DNA of 34,910 bases from an uncultured Lachnospiraceae bacterium (lineage in GTDB: Bacteria > Bacillota_A > Clostridia > Lachnospirales > Lachnospiraceae). The translations under genes and the position numbers were made by a program. Shown one piece after another: positions 7,243 through 15,884 of the stretch. Within the stretch, counting starts at the first letter, position 1. Every line of letters starts with the position of its first letter. The stretch is taken from the NCBI GenBank assembly GCA_947564305.1, contig CANOBT010000050.1, forward strand, positions 1 to 34,910, given 5' to 3'. The notes under the pieces are model-generated. The model searched no databases, was not told the origin of the DNA, and saw nothing but the letters and a program-made list of their open reading frames with translations.

Positions 7243-7827
7243 TCACACCCCCTTCATCCCCAAAAGCTTCTGATAATAACCAATCCGGTGATACTCTTTT
7301 TTATTCTGATAGTGTTTCAATAAGTTTTCCAGTATTTCCATATACATCAGCTCATAACGCCTTTCCTCTTCTATAATCCAGGAATAAGCTTCACCTCCAA
7401 ATAACTTTTCTTTAAAAAGCTGCTGCGCTTTTTCATAGTTGGCAATACTTTTATTTTGATAAAGCTCTTCAAATTCCCATAAAGTACATTGAATCTTGTC
7501 TTTTTCCAGATAAATTTTCTGCTTTTCGGAGCAGACCAGAGAACAGCCAATCTCCTTTTCTGTTTGTTTAATTTTCTTTAAAACTTTGTATAGACTGTCT
7601 CTGGCCCAAAAATCCTCGGAATTCTCCCATAAACGTGATGCAGTCTCCCACTTACTAACCGGATGTCCATGATGGATGATTAAATAGGCAATTAATTCAT
7701 AGGCTTTTTTAGAAGACAGATGTACCGGGATTCCGTCGTAATATATTGAAAGTTCCCCAAAGCAGGAAATCTGGATTTTTTTATCATCTCCGGAAATGAA
7801 TTCATCGCCTATTGCAAGAAATCTCAT
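7243..7827 (-). CDS. SARP/BTAD-type transcriptional regulator without receiver domain
   Basis: A 194-residue regulator. Residues about 18-95 form an OmpR-like winged helix: CFGELSIYYDGIPVHLSSKK, AYELIAYLIIHHG and SLYKVLKKIK. Residues about 100-190 resemble the bacterial transcriptional activator domain (BTAD): ERRYELMYMEILENLLKHY and IGYYQKLLGM. Lachnospiraceae homologues usually carry a CheY-like receiver in front, which is absent here. Only about 17 residues precede the DNA-binding domain. GGGAGGAAA lies about nine bases before the ATG, so the short N-terminus seems real. It starts 21 bp after the cytidylyltransferase-oxidoreductase gene on the same strand and is probably cotranscribed, perhaps as its regulator. 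Confidence 0.75.
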   Translation of the reverse strand: MRFLAIGDEFISGDDKKIQISCFGELSIYYDGIPVHLSSKKAYELIAYLIIHHGHPVSKWETASRLWENSEDFWARDSLYKVLKKIKQTEKEIGCSLVCSEKQKIYLEKDKIQCTLWEFEELYQNKSIANYEKAQQLFKEKLFGGEAYSWIIEEERRYELMYMEILENLLKHYQNKKEYHRIGYYQKLLGMKGV

Positions 7828-7848
7828 AAAGAGTTTCCTCCCTGGTAT

Positions 7849-9267
7849 TCAATATATTACGGTTTTTCTTGGTAACTGTTCACGGGGCTGTGCACCACGC
7901 TGCACAGCCTCCGTCCGATAAAGCTGCATTTTCTTGCTCCGCTCTTCCATAAACCTTTCCACTACTCCCGCCATAGCAACAGACTCTTCCGTTGTCAGAC
8001 AGTGCGACATCTTTTCGTTCCCATTAATCTTCGACACAAAATCCGCAATCTCATAGCGAAGCCCATCTCCCAGGAACTTTGGCGAATATTTTTCAATCCG
8101 ATTCGGGTCCTCGAAGCGTACCTCAAATGACCTGGTCAGCCACCAGGGGGATTCTGCCAGGATATATCCTTTTGTTCCTGCAATGACAAGTTGTCCTTCT
8201 GACTTGACTCCAATTCCAGTCTTTGACATAGCAAGAGCGTTTTTAAAACGGAAATGGATTTTCGAATACAGGTCTACTCCATTTTCCGCACTGATACTGT
8301 CGAATTCCACGCTCTCATAGTGAGTGCCCAATAATTTAAATATCGGAAGCAGCGTATAACTTCCAAACTCCAGAAAAGCGCCGCCGTAGTGCTGGTCCTT
8401 CATTTCCCGGAAATGGGGAGCCGTAATCCGTGAAAAACATGCCTCGATGTCGCGGACTTCACCAATCATCCCACTGCGGGCAATATTCATCATCTGCATA
8501 AATCCGGGACAATAGGCTGTCTTGATTCCTTCCATCAATACAACGCCTTTTTCCTCTGCAAGCGCATAGAGATATTCTGCTTCCTTCACAGTAAAAGTCA
8601 GCGGCTTTTCACAAAGCACGTGCTTTCCATGCTCGATTGCTGCTTTTGCATAATCATAATGTGTCTCATGAGGAGATGCTATATAAATCGCATCCACATT
8701 TTTAAGAAAGCCGGCAAAATCCCCTGAATAAGATTCCAGTTCATATTGCTTTCCGAATTTTCTCGCACTTTCTTCCCTGGGATTATATACGGCCCTGGCA
8801 TTGATACCGCTGACAAACTTTGCCTCTGCCAGGAACCTTGGAGCAATCCGTCCGGAACCTACCACGCCAAGCTGAAGGATTGGATATCTATTTTCTCTGA
8901 GCATAGAGGATGAAATATCGGGCGTTCTATCCAGATATACAACTTCACAAAATTCTTTGAGATAATCAAATGCCCCCACCCAGTCAGAACCAATTGCGAA
9001 AATGTCTACATTCATTTTCTGGATATCCTCTGGCTTTTGACCCTCATGGTCTTCAATAATGATTTCATCCGCCAGCCCTGTCCTGCGGACATTCTCAACT
9101 CTTTTCAATACGGAATCCATGACATTTAATTTTCCCCTCTGGAGATCATAATATTCCGTCGTGACCCCTACAATCAGATAGTCACCTAATGCTTTTGCTC
9201 TTTTCAGCAGATTATAATGGCCTTCATGGAATAAATCATATGTTCCGTATGTGATCACTTTTTTCAT
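7849..9267 (-). CDS. Glycerol-3-phosphate cytidylyltransferase-like / Gfo-Idh-MocA oxidoreductase fusion
   Basis: A 472-residue two-domain protein. Residues 1-125 are a TagD-like nucleotidyltransferase: GTYDLFHEGH (HxGH at H14 and H17) and RTPDISSS (114-121), the counterpart of the RTxGIST motif. Such domains join CTP to glycerol-3-phosphate to give CDP-glycerol. From about 130 there is a Gfo/Idh/MocA oxidoreductase: GVVGSGRIA (NAD(P)-binding) and CEKP (219-222, catalytic-type Lys), then a beta domain with YGGAFLEFGSY. The domains abut with almost no linker, and no frameshift suggests two fused annotations. The oxidoreductase substrate is unknown; it could act on the cytidylylated product or a related polyol phosphate. 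The upstream neighbour is a GDPD fusion that could supply glycerol-3-phosphate. Both domain calls are secure, the pathway is inferred. Confidence 0.85.
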   Translation of the reverse strand: MKKVITYGTYDLFHEGHYNLLKRAKALGDYLIVGVTTEYYDLQRGKLNVMDSVLKRVENVRRTGLADEIIIEDHEGQKPEDIQKMNVDIFAIGSDWVGAFDYLKEFCEVVYLDRTPDISSSMLRENRYPILQLGVVGSGRIAPRFLAEAKFVSGINARAVYNPREESARKFGKQYELESYSGDFAGFLKNVDAIYIASPHETHYDYAKAAIEHGKHVLCEKPLTFTVKEAEYLYALAEEKGVVLMEGIKTAYCPGFMQMMNIARSGMIGEVRDIEACFSRITAPHFREMKDQHYGGAFLEFGSYTLLPIFKLLGTHYESVEFDSISAENGVDLYSKIHFRFKNALAMSKTGIGVKSEGQLVIAGTKGYILAESPWWLTRSFEVRFEDPNRIEKYSPKFLGDGLRYEIADFVSKINGNEKMSHCLTTEESVAMAGVVERFMEERSKKMQLYRTEAVQRGAQPREQLPRKTVIY

Positions 9268-9320
9268 TGGATTGTCGCCCTTTCATATATAATATGATAT
9301 ATATACTTTATTCTTTTTCT

Positions 9321-9350
9321 ATTATACTCTATGTGCTCTGTAAAAGTAAA
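9321..9350 (-). promoter_or_regulatory. Promoter of the cytidylyltransferase-oxidoreductase gene
   Basis: On the minus strand TTTACT (9350-9345) and TATAAT (9326-9321) are separated by 18 bp, about 55 bp before the ATG at 9267. The -10 is perfect and the -35 weak. An alternating A/T stretch lies between the promoter and the gene. Confidence 0.5.
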
Positions 9351-9365
9351 GTCGTAAAATACCGT

Positions 9366-9392
9366 GCTCCCCAGACTTACCATCCGGGGAGC
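9366..9392 (-). terminator. Possible terminator after the phosphoesterase-GDPD gene
   Basis: GCTCCCC (9366-9372) and GGGGAGC (9386-9392) form a perfect 7-bp GC-rich stem with a 13-base loop, about 30 bp past the stop of the phosphodiesterase fusion. Only a weak TATTTT follows on the minus strand, so termination is likely partial. Confidence 0.4.
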
Positions 9393-9418
9393 CAATATCC
9401 ACAGAACCGTGTACTATA

Positions 9419-11647
9419 TCAGTCGTCACAGCCCGCTCTCTCCGCATAATTCGTAATCACAGCATCCACCCCGAGGCTTCTCATCCGCTCAATATCCGCC
9501 TCCTCGTTCACCGTCCATACATGCACCTTTACGTTCCTGTCATGGCATTCTCTGACCATATCCGGGTACTCCGTATTTTTTATAGAAGGATGCACCGCAT
9601 ACGCGCCATATTTCTTTGCGTAATCCGCAATATCCAAAATCCCGTCAGAGTAAAGAAAAGCAATTCTAGCTGCAGGCAGAAGCTGCTGAACCCTCCTCAT
9701 AGAATAGTGATTGAAGGAGGAATAAATCAACCTGTCAGCCACTCCTTTTTCTTCCGCTAACCTTAGTACCTTTTCCTCCATCCCTTCGTAGAATATCCCA
9801 CTGTTTTTCAATTCCAGATTGACCGCCAGATCGGTCTTACGCACCAGATCATAAACCTCTGCCAGCGTTGGTATCACAATCTTCCCATAAGCCGGAAAAT
9901 TTTTGTTCACATTAAATCCCTTTAACTCCTCTAATGTATAGTCCTTCACATATCCACTGCCGTCACTTACTCTGTCAATCCGTTCATCATGAATAACCAC
10001 GGGAACTCCATCCCTGGTTAATTGGACATCCAGCTCAATTCCATCCGCACCCATTGTATGAGCCAATTCAAAGGCCGGAATTGTATTTTCCGGTGCATGC
10101 CCGCTGACGCCGCGGTGAGCCCATACCTTCATTGTACGGTTCTGACGCCGCATCACTGCCACATCTTTATAAATACTTTTCTTCTTGGCAAAAGATACTT
10201 CCCTGTCGTCTCCTGCCCCGAAGCGCACCAGTTTCAATCTCTGATTTTTAAAATCAATTAAAAGACTGTCCCACAAATCCTGTGTCACCGTATCCGCTTC
10301 TCTGGGCCATGTTATCGAACCCTCAGGCTTTTTATCCAAAAAATATTCTAGCTTGGCGCATCCTGTGGAAATAACAGGAAAGCTGCATTCCTCAAACACG
10401 CAGTCTGCATGGGTATGCCCATAGAAAAATCCTACTACCTGATACTGTTCTTTAGCGTTGCATTCCTCCAAAATATCCAGAAGTTCCTCGCCATTGCGAA
10501 TATGAAAACTCCAATAATCCAATTTGGCAAGAGGCGCATCATGTGAAAATATAAGAAACTTTGTACCAGACACAGAAGAATACAGAACTTCTCTCAGCCA
10601 ATCAAGCTGTTTCTTCGTATATCCATAGCGTATGGGCGCCTTGTCATCAAATGAAGATAAAAAGATCATTCTGACACAGAACCCAGGGATATCAATATAA
10701 TAATCTATTTCATTTGCATTTCTCTCTAAACAATTAAAGTTCGATATTTCTTTATTTATATTTCCATACAAACGGTACAGCTTGCGCATCTCCTCCTCAG
10801 AAAATGCATTTTGCCGGTTTCTAAAATAATTACAATCATGATTTCCCGGTGCGATGTAGAGCGGCGCTCTGCAACCTTCCAAATCTCGAATCATGCGCCT
10901 TACATATTTCCTTGTCAATCTTTTGGAAATCATTCCATCCGTAAAATCTCCCAGATGCACAATCGCATCATATTTTACACTTTTCGACACACGGCGGATA
11001 TTGTGTACCGTATCCTCCCAGGTCCCATTCACTGTATAATGAGTGTCTGTCAGAAGGCAAAGCTTCATCACATCAGAACTATCTTCCTGATGTATGGAAG
11101 AAATTGTCTCCGCAATCTCCGCCTCAAACCAGGGTTTATCTTGAAGTGTACATATCTGATTCTTTTCTGGATTATTCTGAATGACATGGACTAGATTCTC
11201 TTCTTTACCATTCTGAATCACAGTCACCAGTCCTGCCTCTGGATTTTCCTGAGTATATTCAACCATCTCACCGGCACGGCTGAAATCTTCCGAATCCATA
11301 TCTTCCCCGTCTTTTCTCCTGACACAGACGCGGAACCAGCATTCCTGGCTAAAAATATAGTCCTCCTGCCCATAGCTCTGCGGGGTCAGGTTCTGTGTGT
11401 AGAGAGCCCAGTTTTCTTCCGGCTGATAGGCATAACTGTAAATATATGCCGGGTCTCTCTCCAAAGAAAAGACCGCCACAGCAAACACATACTCCTTTTC
11501 ACATAAATGAAGCCTGCTTCCGCAGAATGCCCTGTAAAATTCCTCTGTTGCCATATGCTTCGGTGAATCCGGAACAAGTACCCCGTCCGCAAGTGCAGTC
11601 CGATACCCCGGAGTCAGTCTTAGATATTCCATGTTTATATCACACAC
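9419..11647 (-). CDS. Metallophosphoesterase-glycerophosphodiester phosphodiesterase fusion
   Basis: A 742-residue cytoplasmic-looking protein with three parts. Residues 1-190 are an uncharacterised beta-rich region. Residues 195-470 are a calcineurin-like metallophosphoesterase with all motifs: DTH (D201, H203), GDF (D234), GNHD (269-272), SHD (H369) and GHTH (H411, H413). Residues 505-738 are a GDPD domain: AHRG (H511, R512), PEN, ELD (E538, D540), H553, and IPTLAEV. GDPDs release glycerol-3-phosphate from glycerophosphodiesters. The metallophosphoesterase substrate is unknown. The start is GTG at 11647 with GGAAGAGGA directly upstream; an ATG at 11632 is also possible. The gene precedes the cytidylyltransferase fusion on the same strand, suggesting linked glycerol-phosphate chemistry. 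Confidence 0.85.
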   Translation of the reverse strand: MCDINMEYLRLTPGYRTALADGVLVPDSPKHMATEEFYRAFCGSRLHLCEKEYVFAVAVFSLERDPAYIYSYAYQPEENWALYTQNLTPQSYGQEDYIFSQECWFRVCVRRKDGEDMDSEDFSRAGEMVEYTQENPEAGLVTVIQNGKEENLVHVIQNNPEKNQICTLQDKPWFEAEIAETISSIHQEDSSDVMKLCLLTDTHYTVNGTWEDTVHNIRRVSKSVKYDAIVHLGDFTDGMISKRLTRKYVRRMIRDLEGCRAPLYIAPGNHDCNYFRNRQNAFSEEEMRKLYRLYGNINKEISNFNCLERNANEIDYYIDIPGFCVRMIFLSSFDDKAPIRYGYTKKQLDWLREVLYSSVSGTKFLIFSHDAPLAKLDYWSFHIRNGEELLDILEECNAKEQYQVVGFFYGHTHADCVFEECSFPVISTGCAKLEYFLDKKPEGSITWPREADTVTQDLWDSLLIDFKNQRLKLVRFGAGDDREVSFAKKKSIYKDVAVMRRQNRTMKVWAHRGVSGHAPENTIPAFELAHTMGADGIELDVQLTRDGVPVVIHDERIDRVSDGSGYVKDYTLEELKGFNVNKNFPAYGKIVIPTLAEVYDLVRKTDLAVNLELKNSGIFYEGMEEKVLRLAEEKGVADRLIYSSFNHYSMRRVQQLLPAARIAFLYSDGILDIADYAKKYGAYAVHPSIKNTEYPDMVRECHDRNVKVHVWTVNEEADIERMRSLGVDAVITNYAERAGCDD

Positions 11648-11669
11648 TCCTCTTCCTCAGATATGTGAT

Positions 11670-11698
11670 ATCTTAGCATAATTCGGTCTCTAATGCAA
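11670..11698 (-). promoter_or_regulatory. Promoter of the phosphoesterase-GDPD gene
   Basis: On the minus strand TTGCAT (11698-11693) and TAAGAT (11675-11670) are separated by 17 bp, about 25 bp upstream of the start. A small inverted repeat GATAT-gtg-ATATC (11660-11672) touches the -10 and may be a regulator site. Confidence 0.5.
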
Positions 11699-11704
11699 TC
11701 AGCG

Positions 11705-11843
11705 GACCTGTACTATTAATATTTGAAAAACTCTGTGGGATAATGAGACCTGTATTTTGAAAATTCTATGAAATAATTAGACTGCCGTTGAAAAACTCTC
11801 CGAATGCTTAGACTTTTATTTGAAAAAACTCCGTGAAATAACA
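11705..11843. repeat. Degenerate tandem repeat, four units of about 33 bp
   Basis: Four consecutive units start with GAC and share a TTGAAAAACTC-like core followed by a TGAAATAATTA-like tail: 11705-11746 (42 bp, with an insertion), 11747-11779, 11780-11810 and 11811-11843. A fifth decayed copy may lie at 11870-11890. The array sits upstream of the phosphoesterase-GDPD promoter. It resembles a noncoding, diverging repeat family and not protein-coding repeats. Confidence 0.65.
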
Positions 11844-12034
11844 GAAATGCCGCCAGGCATCCCTGAATAAAGACTATTCAAAAAACTAAATATTCTATTT
11901 GTAAAAAAAGAAGTTCTCTGTTGTATCTTCTGAATAATATTTTTGTCAACCCCTCCCCCAAGGGGCACTGCTGTATTACTGCAAATCTTATAACTGCTTC
12001 TGGTTCCAATGGCACCGGATATCACTGTTCCTGG

Positions 12035-13834
12035 TTACGACATCTGAATCTCCCCGTCTATCAGTTTCGCATTGCACATAGATGTCTCATGTTTCAGCTT
12101 TAGCATAACGTCACTGATATTCAGCGTAATTCCCGGATAGGCAAGATCACAGGTCAGCCTGCATCCTCCGTGGCTTTTCACCTCTTCATCAAAGTGCTGT
12201 ATCTCTTCATCCATCTGTTCCAGTTTCACCCGGTCTATGGACAATTCAAACCCAAGATTTTTTATACGGTCAATCTTGCTCGGGCTGTCCGGACAACGCT
12301 CCAACCTTTCCAGTTCCTTTTCACCCTTCTCGATGCTCTCAACTAATACCTGTCTGTCATATTCTACGCAAGGTTCGCCGCCCAGGAAAATAGATGTCTG
12401 ACTTTCGTACTTTGAACCGACAATCTTGGCGTTGACCTTCCGTGCTGCCCGAATCCGTCCTCCAACAATAATTCCCCGGCCGGAACGTACTTCAATGTCC
12501 CCGTCACAGTATACATCGCTGTTGACAATGCTGTCAGCCTGAAGATTCTGTCTGGCATGAACGTTGCTGTTTTCCAGATATTTAGCATAGACGTTGCGGT
12601 CTGCCCTGACCACTGACTGAGAATTGCCCACAATACCCTTGGCAACGATCAAATCGCCACCTGCCTCGATATTGCCTGCTTTTACTACGCCGTCCACTGT
12701 GATGTTCCCCACGGCACGCACACTGAAACCGCTGCTGACATTGCCATGGATATGCACATCTCCCGTATAATTGATATTTCCTGTAGAATAATCCACGTCC
12801 TCGGCAATCTCCAACACAGACTTTACATGAAATGCTTTTCCGCTAAATTCTACATGCCCTGCCTGAGATGCCAACAGCTTCGTGCCATCCTGGCTGATTT
12901 CGGTATTACGTCCTCTGCTGAGCGGCACAGCTTTTCTCTCCTTTACAGGAATCTCCTGATTCTGGACAGTCCTCCCAGGGTCACCCTGGATGGGCTGGAT
13001 TGCTTCGCAGATTACTCCGCCCTTTTCCACACTCTGGAAAAATTTTAAAGAGGCGTAATCCACCCGGTCATGTTCGTCTACCTCAAACTTTCGCTCTACA
13101 ACCCGTTCATAGAGTTCCTTGACATAGCCGTCTTTTCCCTGAACAGCAGGCTTCCCTTTCGCCAGAGAATACAGGTAAAAATACTTTTCCGGATTTTCCG
13201 GCAGATGTCTCAGCATGTCATCATCCACGCCATAACTTACTCCGCTGTCCTTTAACGCATTTTCTAAATGCTGCTTGTTCAGCTCCTTTCCCTCTCCTAT
13301 CGGCGGAAATACCATCATCCATGCGGACAGCTTGTCGGCAGCTATATAGACGAACGGCAATGCATCCATATCCAATGGAGGAGCATTCTGCTCTTCTGAA
13401 AGAGCCTTGTTCTGTTCGGCCAGTGTTCCCTGTTCTATTGAAGAAGCCGTCTGTCCACTGGCCTTCTTTGTTACCCCTGGTTCCCTGGATGTCACCTTTT
13501 TCAAACGTGAATTGGCAGCCATTGTGACCGCTCTCTGCAGACGTCCCAACTCCTTCCTGAGTTGGTCCTGGGATAAATCCTCGCAGCCTTCCAAAGCGAG
13601 ATATGGACGATGTTGTCCTCCTGCCCGCTGTACACGGATGTCACACAGCCTGTTCAATGCATGTTCTTGAGGTAATTCCAGTTCTACTTTGACAGTGGGA
13701 TTGGGCGGCGTTGCTGTTATCGTCTGCGTCTCCTTACTCTCTTGAGTCAAATATGCCGGAACCTGTTTGTCTCTGACCTCTGATTGTTTTGAGCCAAAAA
13801 AACGGACCCAGATTGGATGTTGTTTGAATCCCAT
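12035..13834 (-). CDS. FapA/DUF342 family protein
   Basis: A 599-residue FapA (DUF342) protein. The conserved region occupies about 310-520: VDYSTGNINYTGDVHIHGNV, then glycine-spaced right-handed beta-helix turns (GNITVDGVV, GGDLIVAKGIVG, GRIRAARKVNAKIVGSK) and a helical segment with GEKELERLE and FELSIDRVKLEQM. About 300 N-terminal residues precede it and include Ser/Thr/Gln-rich linkers. The name comes from a proposed flagellar assembly role; the molecular function is unsettled. I place the start at ATG 13834, eight bases after AAGGAGG; the in-frame GTG at 13843 lies inside that site. It is monocistronic, with its own promoter, between phosphodiester metabolism and a chemotaxis receptor. 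Confidence 0.85.
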   Translation of the reverse strand: MGFKQHPIWVRFFGSKQSEVRDKQVPAYLTQESKETQTITATPPNPTVKVELELPQEHALNRLCDIRVQRAGGQHRPYLALEGCEDLSQDQLRKELGRLQRAVTMAANSRLKKVTSREPGVTKKASGQTASSIEQGTLAEQNKALSEEQNAPPLDMDALPFVYIAADKLSAWMMVFPPIGEGKELNKQHLENALKDSGVSYGVDDDMLRHLPENPEKYFYLYSLAKGKPAVQGKDGYVKELYERVVERKFEVDEHDRVDYASLKFFQSVEKGGVICEAIQPIQGDPGRTVQNQEIPVKERKAVPLSRGRNTEISQDGTKLLASQAGHVEFSGKAFHVKSVLEIAEDVDYSTGNINYTGDVHIHGNVSSGFSVRAVGNITVDGVVKAGNIEAGGDLIVAKGIVGNSQSVVRADRNVYAKYLENSNVHARQNLQADSIVNSDVYCDGDIEVRSGRGIIVGGRIRAARKVNAKIVGSKYESQTSIFLGGEPCVEYDRQVLVESIEKGEKELERLERCPDSPSKIDRIKNLGFELSIDRVKLEQMDEEIQHFDEEVKSHGGCRLTCDLAYPGITLNISDVMLKLKHETSMCNAKLIDGEIQMS

Positions 13835-13884
13835 GCATTTCACCTCCTTTACATGGAGTTCCTTACATGTGTTTCTGTAATTTT

Positions 13885-13914
13885 ATTATACACTCAGACA
13901 GGCCGTCCCGGCAA
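13885..13914 (-). promoter_or_regulatory. Promoter of the fapA-like gene
   Basis: On the minus strand TTGCCG (13914-13909) and TATAAT (13890-13885) are separated by 18 bp, giving a short leader before the start at 13834. The spacer is GC-rich and contains GCCG/CGGC arms that could bind a regulator. Confidence 0.6.
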
Positions 13915-14010
13915 GCAATAAATACAAGAATTCTAAATATAATGCAAAAAAATTGTCATTTTTCACAATGAATGTAAACTCAGCAGCACAATCTCTCATA
14001 AAAAAGAACA

Positions 14011-14048
14011 AAAAACTACAGTCCACGGATAAAACCATGAACTGTAGT
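14011..14048 (-). terminator. Strong intrinsic terminator after the chemotaxis receptor gene
   Basis: Positions 14048-14035 and 14028-14015 pair over 14 positions, including two G-U pairs, around a six-base loop. A T run follows on the minus strand (complement of the A run at 14010-14014). It lies 32 bp after the receptor stop and fits a textbook rho-independent terminator. Confidence 0.85.
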
Positions 14049-14079
14049 CTTCCAAATCATCCATTTAATAAAAACTATC

Positions 14080-15777
14080 TTACTTTCCAGAAACTCCTGT
14101 TGGCTGGTTGGTTCTGAGCTTGAACTTAGCCACCAGTGATTTGAGCAATTGTGACTGGCTGGACAGCTCTTCGCTTGCAGCCGCACTTTCTTCTGATGTA
14201 GCGGAGTTTGTCTGTACAACACTGGAAATCTGATCCATACCTGTAGTAACCTGTGCGATTGCTTCTGCCTGGCTCTCAGCCGCGGTAGAAATCTTATCCA
14301 CATATTCAACAGCACTCTTTGTGCTTTCTACTGTATCTGCAATAGCATCCGCAGTACGTCCTGCAATCTCTGTTCCATTCTCTACTGCTGCAATCGTGCC
14401 CTCAATCAAAACGGTGGTATTGCTTGCTGCTTCCGCACTCTTGGATGCCAGATTCCGTACTTCGTCAGCTACTACTGCGAAGCCCTTGCCTGCCTCGCCG
14501 GCGCGTGCCGCTTCTACAGCTGCATTCAGCGCCAGAATGTTGGTCTGGAATGCAATATCTTCAATCGTCTTGATAATCTTTCCGATGTCTCCTGACTTCT
14601 GGCTGATATCGCCCATAGCGGTAATCATATCCTGCATCTGCTCATTCGAAACAGACAGCTTATCCTGTGCTTCCATTACCTTGCTGCTTGCATCCTTCGC
14701 ATTCTGTGCGGTACTGCTGATATCTCTGGAAATCTCATTTACAGTTGCTGCCAGCTCTTGTACGGAACTAGCCTGCTCAGTAGCACCCTGTGAAAGTGCC
14801 TGTGCACCGGAGGATACCTGGTCTGCGCCGCTTGCCACCTGGTCGGATGCGTCATTAATCTGATGCATTACGTCACTCAGGTTGTGGTTCATACGGCGGA
14901 TGGATTCCAGAAGCGGGATGAAATCACCCTTGTAAACATCTACATTTGCACGGATGTTGAAGTTTCCTCTTGCCATCTCATCCAACAATTTTGTAAGGTC
15001 GCCCACAACAGCTTCCAAATCGTTACAGGTTGATTTCACACCCTGCACCAGTTCTCCGAACTCATCCTTGGACTCATACTCTAACTTCTGGGACATCTCT
15101 CCCTCGGAAAGTCCCTTCATAGCCTCTCCAACTTCCTGTACAGGCTTTACAATCACTGCTGTTACACGACCACAGATAATAAGCGCGATAATGATTGCCA
15201 GAGCCGTCATTGCGATTAATACGATCATACTTGTATTCGTCGTTGCAACGCTCTCTTTCTGCGCGTCAACCTGCATTGCAGAAGCCCGCTCACTTAACGG
15301 TCCTTCCAATTCTACCATTTTCGCAAACGCCGGTGTACATTTTGTTACGATTGCCTCTGCAGCACCTTCTCTGTCTCCTCTTTCCATCTGAGCTATAATA
15401 CTGTTCGCATCCTCAATCCATGCATTAACCGCTGCTTCGTACTCAGATACCTGGCTGTCATCAACAACATCGGTATTATAAAGGATTTCAATTTTATCAG
15501 CAATGATTGAAATATCATCTTCTACTGTCTGCTTATCCGAAGAATCTATACTTCCGCTGAGCAGCATATCGCGGACATGCTTCGCTGCCTCGTTCGTCGC
15601 AATCCTGATGTTTAACACCGCATCGTCTGTTGCGACTGCCTCATCCATAAGTTGTTTCAGGTTGTCATTTGCCTTTCTCAGCTGCAGGATTGAAAAAACT
15701 GAAACAATGATTGTCAATAATAATACCATTGCAAAAGCTACATATAATTTGCTTCTGATTTTTAAATTCTTAAACAT
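14080..15777 (-). CDS. Methyl-accepting chemotaxis protein
   Basis: A 565-residue chemoreceptor. Transmembrane helix 1 is at about 11-31 and helix 2 at about 180-202, enclosing a roughly 145-residue extracytoplasmic four-helix-bundle sensor. A HAMP domain follows ([19 protein letters not shown]), then a second HAMP-like segment ([14 protein letters not shown]), then the signalling coiled coil. Its hairpin tip [19 protein letters not shown] binds CheA and CheW. The C-terminus ends in TGVSGK with no NWETF-type tether. AAAGGAG lies six bases before the ATG. It is bounded downstream by a strong terminator. The nucleotidyltransferase-like gene upstream ends 107 bp away. The sensed ligand cannot be told. 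Confidence 0.95.
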   Translation of the reverse strand: MFKNLKIRSKLYVAFAMVLLLTIIVSVFSILQLRKANDNLKQLMDEAVATDDAVLNIRIATNEAAKHVRDMLLSGSIDSSDKQTVEDDISIIADKIEILYNTDVVDDSQVSEYEAAVNAWIEDANSIIAQMERGDREGAAEAIVTKCTPAFAKMVELEGPLSERASAMQVDAQKESVATTNTSMIVLIAMTALAIIIALIICGRVTAVIVKPVQEVGEAMKGLSEGEMSQKLEYESKDEFGELVQGVKSTCNDLEAVVGDLTKLLDEMARGNFNIRANVDVYKGDFIPLLESIRRMNHNLSDVMHQINDASDQVASGADQVSSGAQALSQGATEQASSVQELAATVNEISRDISSTAQNAKDASSKVMEAQDKLSVSNEQMQDMITAMGDISQKSGDIGKIIKTIEDIAFQTNILALNAAVEAARAGEAGKGFAVVADEVRNLASKSAEAASNTTVLIEGTIAAVENGTEIAGRTADAIADTVESTKSAVEYVDKISTAAESQAEAIAQVTTGMDQISSVVQTNSATSEESAAASEELSSQSQLLKSLVAKFKLRTNQPTGVSGK

Positions 15778-15884
15778 GTCTGTCTCCTTTTATCTGTTCC
15801 CTATTTGCGGTCTTCTATACTCCCGCTCTCTTTTTTCTGCCCTGTTCATGACGGACAGCCTCATTTATAGTTCCCTTTGTGTCT

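Larger units (their letters stand above)
11648..12034. other. 387-bp intergenic region with promoter and degenerate repeats
   Basis: It contains the promoter of the phosphoesterase-GDPD gene (11670-11698), a tandem array of four ~33-bp units (11705-11843) with a decayed fifth near 11870, and a C-rich stretch near 11949-11965 (CCCC-tcccccaa-GGGG). I see no convincing gene. The minus-strand frame across 11816-12025 follows the fapA stop in frame and looks accidental. Confidence 0.6.

Noticed and set aside
7849..9267. Gfo/Idh/MocA domain as an anhydrofructose reductase partner of the glucan lyase
   Set aside because: It is about 4 kb away, on the opposite strand, fused to a cytidylyltransferase and separated by an accessory island. 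Nothing in the sequence links the two.
11816..12025. In-frame continuation of the fapA-like frame after its stop
   Set aside because: It overlaps the degenerate repeats, shows no conserved pattern, and the FapA domain is already complete at the stop.
14321..14863. 180-codon plus-strand open frame in the chemotaxis receptor gene
   Set aside because: Ala/Ser-rich antisense reflection of the coiled-coil codons; no start signals.
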